DNA from: Nocardia ninae NBRC 108245
Lineage (GTDB): Bacteria > Actinomycetota > Actinomycetes > Mycobacteriales > Mycobacteriaceae
NCBI RefSeq assembly: GCF_007990755.1
Contig: NZ_BJXA01000069.1
Location: forward strand, 1 to 50,857
DNA length: 50,857 bases
Direction: 5' to 3'
Positions 44,446 to 50,857 of this stretch are shown one piece after another. The notes under the pieces were generated by a model. It was given only the letters and a program-made list of their open reading frames with translations, did not search any database and was not told the DNA's origin. A program made the translations under genes and the position numbers. Numbering within the stretch: the stretch's first letter is position 1; each line of letters begins with the position of its first letter.

Positions 44446-45350
44446 CTGCGGCACAGGACATCACCCGCCCCGCCCGTATCCCTGAAACAGGGCAGGCGCA
44501 GGTGCGTGTGCTCGGACCGGTGTGGGTCACCGACGGTGTGCGGACGATCGGGGTGGACCGTCCGCTGGAGCGGGCGGTGCTGGTCCGGCTGGCGCTCGCG
44601 GGTGGGATTCCGGTGCCCGATCGGCGACTTGCCGCGGACCTGTGGGGTGACGGGGAGATCTCGCGACCGGTCGAACGGTTGCGGGTTGTCGTGTCGCGGT
44701 TGCGAACTGCACTAGGAGAGCACGGTGCGACGGTGTTGCGCACCCCGGCAGGTTATCGCACGACGATGGTCGCCGGTGACCTGCTGGCCGCCGAATCCAT
44801 CGCGGATCGGCTGCATGCCGCGCGGCGGGCCGGTCGGTACGCCGAGGTCGGTGCGGCCGCCGACGAGGCTTTGCGGCTGTGGCGCGGGCCTGCGCTGGCC
44901 GACCTGCTGTGGGCACCGTACGCGGCGGTGGAGGCGAGCAGGCTGGACGAGTGGCGGCTGGAATTGACCGTTGCCGGGCTGGATGCCGCGCTGCGGCTCG
45001 GCTCCGGGCTCGAATGCCTCAGGGAGATGGGCATTTTGGCGGGCGAGCATCCGCTGCACGAGCCGCTGGCCCGGCTGCACGCGCTGGCTCTCTACCGCGC
45101 GGGCCGCCAGGTCGACGCACTCGATCGCCTGCGCTGCCTACGGCTGAACCTCGCCGAGCAGTTCGGCGCCGCGCTCGCGCCGGAAACCGTCGAGCTCGAG
45201 GTTCGCATTCTCCGGCACGATCCGGCGCTGCATCCGGCTACGTTCGCCGGAAAGGCAAGCACACCAACATATTCGACTCAGCGGATAATCCGGTACCGCG
45301 ACGTCGTGACCGCCGCGCACCGTTTCCGGCACTTGAAGCCAGGTTGCTGA
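44442..45350 (+). CDS. SARP/BTAD-type transcriptional activator
   Basis: A 302-residue regulator with an OmpR-like winged helix (about 20-100: VRVLGPVWVTDG, ERAVLVRLALAGGIPVPDRR, VERLRVVVSRLRTALGE) and a bacterial transcriptional activation domain (about 110-260: AADEALRLWRGPALADLLW, HPLHEPLARLHALALYRAGR). This is the AfsR/EmbR-type architecture without the ATPase part. Such activators often govern secondary metabolism or cell-wall genes. The start is fixed by the ATGA overlap with the cupin gene. Confidence 0.9.
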   Translation: MTAAQDITRPARIPETGQAQVRVLGPVWVTDGVRTIGVDRPLERAVLVRLALAGGIPVPDRRLAADLWGDGEISRPVERLRVVVSRLRTALGEHGATVLRTPAGYRTTMVAGDLLAAESIADRLHAARRAGRYAEVGAAADEALRLWRGPALADLLWAPYAAVEASRLDEWRLELTVAGLDAALRLGSGLECLREMGILAGEHPLHEPLARLHALALYRAGRQVDALDRLRCLRLNLAEQFGAALAPETVELEVRILRHDPALHPATFAGKASTPTYSTQRIIRYRDVVTAAHRFRHLKPGC

Positions 45351-45389
45351 ATACCGTTGCCGCCCTCGCCGGTCGGCCAACAGGCGGCA

Positions 45390-45438
45390 GATATCTGGGT
45401 GAGGATCAGGTTTACCCCGATCCTCACCCAGCGATATC
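45390..45438. terminator. Strong hairpin between convergent genes (repeat copy 2)
   Basis: CTGGGTGAGGATC (45395-45407) and GATCCTCACCCAG (45419-45431) form a perfect 13-bp stem with an 11-base loop, flanked by GATATC on both sides. It separates the convergent SARP and DUF2382 genes and resembles the element at 42860-42894. Confidence 0.8.
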
Positions 45439-45455
45439 TATCGGCGAACTGACGC

Positions 45456-46208
45456 TCACCTACGACCCGGGTTACGGCGATCGTTCTTCTCCACACCCTC
45501 GGTCTCGATCCGCTCCTTGCGCACCGTGTCGGAGATGGTCTGCTCGTCCTGCACCTCGTCGACGGCGAGGCGGACCCGCTCGACCGGCACGGCTTCCTTC
45601 TGCACCGTCACCCGCTCCTCGTGCAGTGTGACCTCGGCTTCCTGCTCACCGATGTCGGCGCGGCCCATCTGCCCGCGGTCGGTGATCGGCTCGCGCTCGA
45701 TCCGGACCTCTTCGTGCGTGGTCGGCACGGTGACGGACTGCTCCTCGGTCACCACGTACTTGTGCAGACGTGCATGGCCGACCTCTTCGTTCTGCTTGTT
45801 GACCGCCAGGCGCTCCTCGGAGCGCACCATCCCCTTGTCGTCGGGGCGGCGACCGCCGCGCATCTGCTGCTTGCCGCCCAGATCCATGCCGGCCCGATTC
45901 GGGTCGATGTGGTAGTGGTCGAACAGCTCGCGCTCGGCTTCGGGGCTGATCAGACCGTCGTGCTCGAGATGCGGCGCGGTCTTCACCTCCTCCTTCTCGA
46001 CGCGCACCTGCAGTGCTTCCGGGTCGTGCCGCAGCTCGGCGCCCGCCAGCGGGACCAGTGAATCGCCGCTGAACATCCCGGTGGTCACCGAGACCCAGGT
46101 TGGTGCGCCGGAGGTGTTGTCGACGTAGATCCGCTTGACCTTGCCGATCTTGTCGCCTTCCGGGTCGTACACAGCGCTTCCGATGAGTTCTTCCAGCATT
46201 CCGGTCAT
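45456..46208 (-). CDS. PRC-barrel and DUF2382 stress protein
   Basis: A 250-residue protein. A PRC-barrel domain occupies about residues 5-90 (LIGSAVYDPEGDKIGKVKRI, WVSVTTGMFSGDSLVPL). A DUF2382 (YsnF/AvaK) domain follows at about 130-240 (VRSEERLAVNKQNEEVG, RKYVV-like LHKYVVTEEQSVTVP, HEERVTVQKEAVPVERVRL). Such proteins are found in desiccation- and general-stress regulons. The ATG at 46208 has a GGAGGAA ribosome binding site. Confidence 0.92.
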   Translation of the reverse strand: MTGMLEELIGSAVYDPEGDKIGKVKRIYVDNTSGAPTWVSVTTGMFSGDSLVPLAGAELRHDPEALQVRVEKEEVKTAPHLEHDGLISPEAERELFDHYHIDPNRAGMDLGGKQQMRGGRRPDDKGMVRSEERLAVNKQNEEVGHARLHKYVVTEEQSVTVPTTHEEVRIEREPITDRGQMGRADIGEQEAEVTLHEERVTVQKEAVPVERVRLAVDEVQDEQTISDTVRKERIETEGVEKNDRRNPGRR

Positions 46209-46245
46209 GATGTGATTCCTCCGCGTACATTTCGATGGAATTGGT

Positions 46246-46413
46246 TCAGGCACTTGCCTTTTGATCGGACTGGTCGAGATCCTCGGCGATTCGCTGCGAT
46301 TGCCGCGAGCGTCGGACCGGATCATCGACGTTGCCCCAGGCCAGATATCTGCTGACATCCAGCCGTTGCGTGTCCTGGTCGATCGCGGATTTTCGGTAGG
46401 CAATATCAAGCAT
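46246..46413 (-). CDS. Small 55-residue protein upstream of DUF2382 gene
   Basis: Begins MLDIAYRKSAIDQDTQRLDV and ends DQSDQKASA; charged, no membrane helix. A good GCAGGAGC ribosome binding site precedes the ATG at 46413, and it lies 37 bases before the PRC-barrel gene on the same strand, so co-expression is likely. I do not recognise a family. Confidence 0.6.
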   Translation of the reverse strand: MLDIAYRKSAIDQDTQRLDVSRYLAWGNVDDPVRRSRQSQRIAEDLDQSDQKASA

Positions 46414-46856
46414 CAGTCTGCTCCTGCCCTTGTAGTGAATGTTCCCGATTCCTGAGAGGGAATCCGGCCGATCAGCTACATGAAGGCAACTACCCGGCAT
46501 GCTTCGCACCAAACACCTCGTCGGCAAAATCGGCCCGCTACCGGGGGATATGTCGCGGACGAGCAGTGGCGGTCCGGTCCCGGTCGGTGACTTCCAGGGC
46601 TGCGTGGCTGCCACTGACGCGGGCCATCTCATGAGCCAAATCTGTCGACGCTTGCGGCGAGGGGGTTGCAGAAGGGGCGACCGTAGGGTGGTCAGCGGCC
46701 GGGCATGCGGCGGCTACCTCCGCACAACACCTGATTCCGGGTCCCCGCTCACCGCGGGCGGTCCCCCACGGGTGGCACTGATCGCCCGCGTGCGTGCGCC
46801 GTCGATTGCCGCGGGCCCCGGGTATTGGCAACGAGGACGACCGAGGAGGAGCAACC
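46414..46856. other. Intergenic stretch, no gene seen
   Basis: About 440 bases between divergent genes. It must hold promoters for the 55-residue gene (minus) and the HAD gene (plus). Overlapping open frames on both strands here lack ribosome binding sites and recognisable sequence. A small dyad GATTCC/GGAATC lies at 46447-46464. Confidence 0.5.
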
Positions 46857-47543
46857 TTGCCCACCGATGTGGCTTGTACCGCAGTGCTTTTCGATTGTGA
46901 TGGCGTGCTTGTCGACTCGATCGACAGCGGCGCGCGCGCCTGGACGCGCTGGGCGCGGGAGTACGGTCTCGATCCCGCCGTGGTGCTGCCCGGAATTCAC
47001 GGTCGCCGCTCGATGGAAACGGTGCGCCTGTTCCTGCCCGAGGACGCGCGAGTGGCCGGGCTGGGCAGGATCGAGGACATCGAGATCTCCGAGGCCACCG
47101 ATACCGAGGCGCTGCCCGGGGCGCGCGAACTGCTGGAAGCGATGACCTCGGACTCGGCCATCGTCACGTCGGCATCGGCGGCGCTGCTCGCGGCGCGGTT
47201 GGGCGCGGCCGGGCTACCCCTGCCGTCCATCGCGATCACCGCGGCGGATGTTCAAGCGGGCAAGCCTGCCCCCGATGGATATCTGCTGGCCGCGCAGCAG
47301 CTCGGTCGGCCGATCGAACACTGCGTGATCTTCGAGGACAGCGTCACCGGGGTGGCGGCGGGGCTCGCGGCCGGACCGCATTGCGTCGTCGGCGTCGGTG
47401 AGCGGGCGCTGGATACCCCCGCGGACATCGTCGTGCGCGACCTCTCGGGTACCAGCCGGACCGAGCACGGTTTACGCTTCGCGGAGGCTTCGATTTTGCG
47501 CTCTCCCGGCCGTGACCTCGGTCAGTGTACGGTTGTACTCTGA
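46857..47543 (+). CDS. HAD-superfamily phosphatase, subfamily IA
   Basis: A 228-residue haloacid-dehalogenase-fold hydrolase. Motif I is LFDCDGVLVDS, motif II is the Thr/Ser of AIVTSASAALL, the motif III Lys is in AGKPAPDGYLLAA, and motif IV is CVIFEDSVTGVAAG. These match sugar-phosphate and phosphoglycolate phosphatases. I chose the TTG at 46857 because a GAGGAGGAG ribosome binding site lies at the right distance; GTG 46869 is also possible. Confidence 0.88.
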   Translation: MPTDVACTAVLFDCDGVLVDSIDSGARAWTRWAREYGLDPAVVLPGIHGRRSMETVRLFLPEDARVAGLGRIEDIEISEATDTEALPGARELLEAMTSDSAIVTSASAALLAARLGAAGLPLPSIAITAADVQAGKPAPDGYLLAAQQLGRPIEHCVIFEDSVTGVAAGLAAGPHCVVGVGERALDTPADIVVRDLSGTSRTEHGLRFAEASILRSPGRDLGQCTVVL

Positions 47544-47655
47544 TCTTGCGCGGAGCGTTCCGGATAGCGGCAGTCAGGAAGGGATGGTCGATCTATGCAC
47601 ATCTGTTGTTCGGCACGCACTTATTCACTCGGTCTCACGTGACGGTCGGTGCCTG

Positions 47656-47850
47656 ATGGAAAACGAACTCGCCCAAGAACTCGCGGCCGCCGCACGCCGC
47701 CACGGTGGCGCGATCGCCGGCATCGTCGGCGGTGCCGCCCGCAAAGCCTCCTGGGAGGTGCTCGACCTGGTGGCCGAGGGCCGTGAACTGGTGAACGCCG
47801 CGCTGCGCGCCAGGGCTGAAGAATTGCGCCGCCGAGACCAACTGCGCTGA
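47656..47850 (+). CDS. Hypothetical 64-residue protein
   Basis: An amphipathic helical protein: MENELAQELAAAARRHGGAI, then ARKASWEVLDLVAEGRELV and an Arg/Glu-rich end. No family recognised. The ATG at 47656 lacks a strong ribosome binding site, and an in-frame ATG at 47584 would add 24 residues. The upstream 100 bases are less GC-rich and may carry the promoter. Confidence 0.5.
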   Translation: MENELAQELAAAARRHGGAIAGIVGGAARKASWEVLDLVAEGRELVNAALRARAEELRRRDQLR

Positions 47851-48051
47851 ATCCGGGCTGGTAGCGCACCATTCGCCGACGGCGGGTGTCGGACGCGCCG
47901 CGGGTGCCGCGGCGGATATCGGCTGTCACGGCGGAAAGGGACGCCTACCTCCCAGGTAAGCATCCCGCGACCGTCCAGGGCCGCGGGGTGCGCTGCCCTG
48001 TCAGCTATTCGGTGGATACCCGGATGCCCGCCGAGAAGCGACGATGACGGG

Positions 48052-48669
48052 ATGATCGATCCGTCGCCCGCGCGCCCACCGGAGTACTCGGGCGCGCGGC
48101 GTCCGGCCCTGCTACTGCGGGACGGCCCCCCTGCCTATTTGGCGGCCCAGTACCTCGGCCCCCCGTACCCCGCACCGCGGGCCACGGCCACGCCGCTGAA
48201 CGGAACCGCCAAGACCGCAGCGGTTTTCGCGCTGCTCGGCACAGTCCCCCACCTCATCGGCGGATCCAGCAATCTGATTTCCGTGGCCGCGCTCGACGCC
48301 GATAGCGGCGGACCGAAAACCCTGAGCTACACCGGTTGGTACAGCGAATACCTCGTCGGCTCCGGCATCGCGCAAGTAGTCGCCGCCGCCCTGCTCGGTG
48401 TAGGAGCCGTCTTTCTGCTGCGCCGCCGCTTCGCCGGCCGCGCACTGATCACCCTCGGCTGCCTGACGGTAATTGCCCTCGGCGTCCTGTCGTTCTTCGC
48501 AATCCGCGCCCGCAACGCCGTGCTGTACCGCGATATGGCCGCCGACAACGTCGACTCCTTAGCCGCAATCGCAGGAGGAATATCCCTGGGACTCCTCGTC
48601 TTCCCAGTCCTCACCCTCCTACTGGCCTGCGCAACATCGACCACCCAGTGGCTCCAGCACCGGACGTAA
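48052..48669 (+). CDS. Four-helix membrane protein, hypothetical
   Basis: A 205-residue protein with a proline-rich cytosolic N-terminus of 50 residues. Four hydrophobic helices follow (AAVFALLGTVPHLIGG, GIAQVVAAALLGVGAVFLL, ALITLGCLTVIALGVLSFF, GGISLGLLVFPVLTLLLA). An extracytoplasmic loop lies between helices 1 and 2. No family is recognised. It is convergent with pspM. Confidence 0.75.
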   Translation: MIDPSPARPPEYSGARRPALLLRDGPPAYLAAQYLGPPYPAPRATATPLNGTAKTAAVFALLGTVPHLIGGSSNLISVAALDADSGGPKTLSYTGWYSEYLVGSGIAQVVAAALLGVGAVFLLRRRFAGRALITLGCLTVIALGVLSFFAIRARNAVLYRDMAADNVDSLAAIAGGISLGLLVFPVLTLLLACATSTTQWLQHRT

Positions 48670-48679
48670 CCAGCAGCGT

Positions 48680-49555
48680 TCAGAGTTGTCCGGGGCGGGA
48701 GATCGGTACCTGTTGGTCGGCGACTTCGGTGAGGGCTTGGGCCCAGCCGTCCAGGCGGTCGGCGGCGTGGCGTAGGTCGGCGACGATGGTGTCGAAATTG
48801 TGGCGCATGACCGCGCTTTCGGGGACTGCGAGGATGCGGCCTGCGGCGGCGACTACCTGTTCGTATTCGGTGACGCCGGTATCGAGGCGGTCGAGGGCGA
48901 ATTGCAGGTTGCCGGTGAGGGCTACCGAGGCGGGGGAATCGGCGCGGCCCATGGCGCCGAGGGCTTGTTCCATGGCGGTCACGTCGGCGGCGAGGGCGTG
49001 CAGGGCGGCGGAGCCGGAGGCTGCGGTTTCGAGCATGTCGGTGAGTTCGTCGTCGGGCAACCGGTTGCCGCGGGCGATCTGGGTGCCGAGTCCGTGCAGA
49101 GCGCGTTCGGCGCGGACCAGTTTGGCGATGGGTCCGCGCGCCCGCGACCACAGCGGTGGCTGCTTGCGCGGGACGAAGGTGGGCTGCGGCAGGGGTGATT
49201 TGCGCAGTCGCAGGTAGCGGCGGGCGCTCAGTGCGGTGCCGGTGACCAGCGCGACCGCACCGCCGCCGAGCACGACGACGATCCAGGCGGGTGCGGAGAT
49301 GACCACCAGCCCAACAGCTCCCGCGGTGGTGAGACCGGAGGCGGTGCCGAGCTGGAAACTGCGGCGGCGGGCGCGGCGGCGACGGCGCAGTTCACGTTCG
49401 CGCGGATCGGCCCAGCGACGCACCGCGACCAGGGCGCTCTCGCCGACCTCGCGCAGACTGTCGGGCAGACTTCCCGGTTGCGGAGCGAGCGCGGCCTGCG
49501 CCCGGATGATCGCCGCGTCGCGCTTGCGGCCCGGAAGCGCCTTGTCCCGAGTCAT
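48680..49555 (-). CDS. pspM: Phage shock envelope stress protein PspM
   Basis: A 291-residue protein in the position and with the layout of mycobacterial PspM (Rv2743c), the membrane partner of PspA. It has a basic N-terminus (RELRRRRRARRRSFQLG), two close hydrophobic helices at about 70-112, and a long helical C-terminal domain. In mycobacteria the ClgR-PspA-PspM-PspN set maintains membrane integrity. No PspN gene follows here. A GGGAGAG ribosome binding site is present. Confidence 0.82.
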   Translation of the reverse strand: MTRDKALPGRKRDAAIIRAQAALAPQPGSLPDSLREVGESALVAVRRWADPRERELRRRRRARRRSFQLGTASGLTTAGAVGLVVISAPAWIVVVLGGGAVALVTGTALSARRYLRLRKSPLPQPTFVPRKQPPLWSRARGPIAKLVRAERALHGLGTQIARGNRLPDDELTDMLETAASGSAALHALAADVTAMEQALGAMGRADSPASVALTGNLQFALDRLDTGVTEYEQVVAAAGRILAVPESAVMRHNFDTIVADLRHAADRLDGWAQALTEVADQQVPISRPGQL

Positions 49556-49691
49556 GCCATCTCTCCCACTGGTAGCGCGGATCGGACCAGCACGGTCCCG
49601 GCGCGGCCGACGGCCGGCCCGCCGGGTGCCCGTGCTGTGTTCGCCAGTGTTCCAGTGACCACCGACAAAGTCCTCGCCGAGCGTTGAACCG

Positions 49692-50522
49692 TTACTGCTG
49701 TGCGGCCTGGCCCTTGTTCATCTGCGGCTGAGCCGGGTTCGCCTGCGCCGGTGCGGGATTGACGGCAGGCTGGGCCGCGCCACCCGCGGGCAGCTGATCG
49801 CCGCGCATCGACGCACGGATCTGCTCGAGCTTGCTGTGCCCGGCCATCTGGATGCTGGCCTGCTGTACCTCCAGCATGCGGCCCTGCACCGTGTTCTGCG
49901 CGAGCTCGGCGGAGCCGAGGGCGTTGGCGTAGCGGCGCTCGATCTTCTCGCGCACCGCGTCCAGGCTCGGCGTGCTGCCGGGCGCCGACAGCGTCGAATC
50001 CATCTGCTGCAGCGACGCGGAGACCTGCTCCTGCATCTTGGCCTGCTCCAGCTGGCTGAGCAGCTTGGTGCGCTCGGCGACCTTCTGCTGCAACAGCATC
50101 GCGTTCTGCTCGACGGCCTTCTTGGCCTGGGTGGCCGCCTGCAGCGACTGGTCGTGCAGCACCTTCAGGTCCTCCACCGACTGCTCGGCGGTGACCAGCT
50201 GGGCGGCGAACGCCTCGGCGGCGTTGGTGTACTGGATCGCCTTCTCGGTGTCGCCCGCGGCGCTGGCCTGGTCGGCGAGCGTGACCGCCTGGCGCGCGTT
50301 GGCGTTGAGCTTCTCGACCTCGTCGAGCTGCCGGTTCAGTTTCATTTCCAGCTGACGCTGGTTGCCGATGACCGACGCGGCCTGCTGCGAGAGGGCCTGA
50401 TGCTGGCGCTGAGCTTCCTCGATAGCCTGCTGAATCTGGACCTTCGGATCCGCGTGCTCCTCGATCTTCGAATCGAAGAGGGCCATCAGGTATTTCCAGG
50501 CCTTGACGAACGGATTAGCCAT
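49692..50522 (-). CDS. pspA: PspA/IM30-family membrane stress protein
   Basis: A 276-residue PspA protein. The N-terminal amphipathic region is [20 protein letters not shown], followed by the [19 protein letters not shown] coiled coil and further long helices. The tail of 40 residues is rich in Pro, Ala and Gln, as in the mycobacterial 35-kDa antigen Rv2744c. It binds the inner membrane under envelope stress and acts with PspM. Confidence 0.93.
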   Translation of the reverse strand: MANPFVKAWKYLMALFDSKIEEHADPKVQIQQAIEEAQRQHQALSQQAASVIGNQRQLEMKLNRQLDEVEKLNANARQAVTLADQASAAGDTEKAIQYTNAAEAFAAQLVTAEQSVEDLKVLHDQSLQAATQAKKAVEQNAMLLQQKVAERTKLLSQLEQAKMQEQVSASLQQMDSTLSAPGSTPSLDAVREKIERRYANALGSAELAQNTVQGRMLEVQQASIQMAGHSKLEQIRASMRGDQLPAGGAAQPAVNPAPAQANPAQPQMNKGQAAQQ

Positions 50523-50722
50523 CGATTGATCCCGCCTCCATCTGACGTGCCGCGCCCTCGACGCGGCTCCGGTGCGCGACCGTCACGCACTCGATATATG
50601 CCTATCCTCCACCATGCGGCCGTTGCGCCGGGTATACCCGGCCCAACCGACGCCTAGTGAGAATCTATCCGCTTTCGGCGCCGGTCCGCAGCGTTGCCGC
50701 GGCCGCCACCTGTCGCTGGGTG

Positions 50723-50857
50723 TCACATGCCCTTCACCAGGACCAGCATGTCGGCCTTGGGTGCGGGAATGACGATTCTGGTGTCCATGGCCAGCGGCAG
50801 CGGACGCACGCCCGAGCCGGCCACCGACAGGCTTGCGCTCGCGGGCGCCAGCGCGGG
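50723..50857 (-). CDS. 3' end of a gene upstream of pspA (partial)
   Basis: The last 44 codons of a minus-strand gene that continues past the window, ending VIPAPKADMLVLVKGM. In mycobacteria the gene in this place is clgR, the regulator of the psp operon. The visible part is only a tail without diagnostic motif, so clgR is a positional guess. Confidence 0.5.
   Translation of the reverse strand, partial: PALAPASASLSVAGSGVRPLPLAMDTRIVIPAPKADMLVLVKGM

Overview
The window is chromosomal DNA of a high-GC actinobacterium, most likely Nocardia or a close relative in the Mycobacteriales. The main reason is gene order. One block, hflX - dapF - RNA methyltransferase - miaA - Rv2728c-like - DUF349 - Rv2732c-like - miaB - glutamate ABC transporter - recX - recA - ... 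- DUF3046/glycosyltransferase - ... - pspM - pspA, follows the Mycobacterium tuberculosis Rv2725c-Rv2744c neighbourhood. Unlike the M. tuberculosis gene, recA here carries no intein. Names were assigned by reading motifs and synteny from memory; no database search was run.

Layout. 1-7.4 kb: a GC-rich repeat, a small orphan protein, a DUF1508 protein, then an ArsR-type metal sensor divergent from an ECF cobalt/nickel transporter (cbiM-N fusion, cbiQ, cbiO). Two tiny coupled reading frames lie between cbiQ and cbiO. A hypothetical gene, DUF3072 and an acyl-CoA dehydrogenase follow. 7.4-10.3 kb: a GT39-type membrane glycosyltransferase convergent with a PlsC-like acyltransferase. 10.3-11.9 kb: a gene-free array of about 72-bp repeats. 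11.9-21.3 kb: conserved housekeeping genes for ribosome rescue, lysine/peptidoglycan precursor supply and tRNA modification. 21.5-25 kb: gluABCD-type transporter. 25.2-29.8 kb: M28 membrane peptidase, an XRE/DUF6879 regulatory module and a resolvase-like protein. 29.9-32 kb: recA-recX with an SOS box and a second damage promoter. 32.1-34.7 kb: double Lrp/AsnC regulator divergent from an MFS exporter. 34.7-35.5 kb: a second array built on the same repeat core. 35.6-38.2 kb: a three-gene cluster facing a CGNR regulator, with three shared TAACCGGTTA-like sites. 38.2-42.8 kb: a TPR-APH(3')-like fusion kinase, DUF3046, a glycosyltransferase, a PhnZ-like HD oxygenase behind a GntR-type palindrome, a PIG-L deacetylase and a small membrane protein. 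42.9-48.7 kb: LysR/cupin/SARP regulators, a PRC-barrel/DUF2382 protein, a HAD hydrolase and small proteins. 48.7 kb-end: pspM, pspA and the 3' end of one further gene.

The most unusual items are the two related 72-bp repeat arrays about 23 kb apart, the four-fold degenerate duplication of the cbiQ/cbiO junction that creates a chain of overlapping micro-reading frames, the TPR-aminoglycoside-kinase fusion, and the PhnZ-like gene behind a perfect TGGTCTAGACCA palindrome. Many starts were chosen from 4-bp ATGA/GTGA overlaps, which are frequent here and imply extensive translational coupling.
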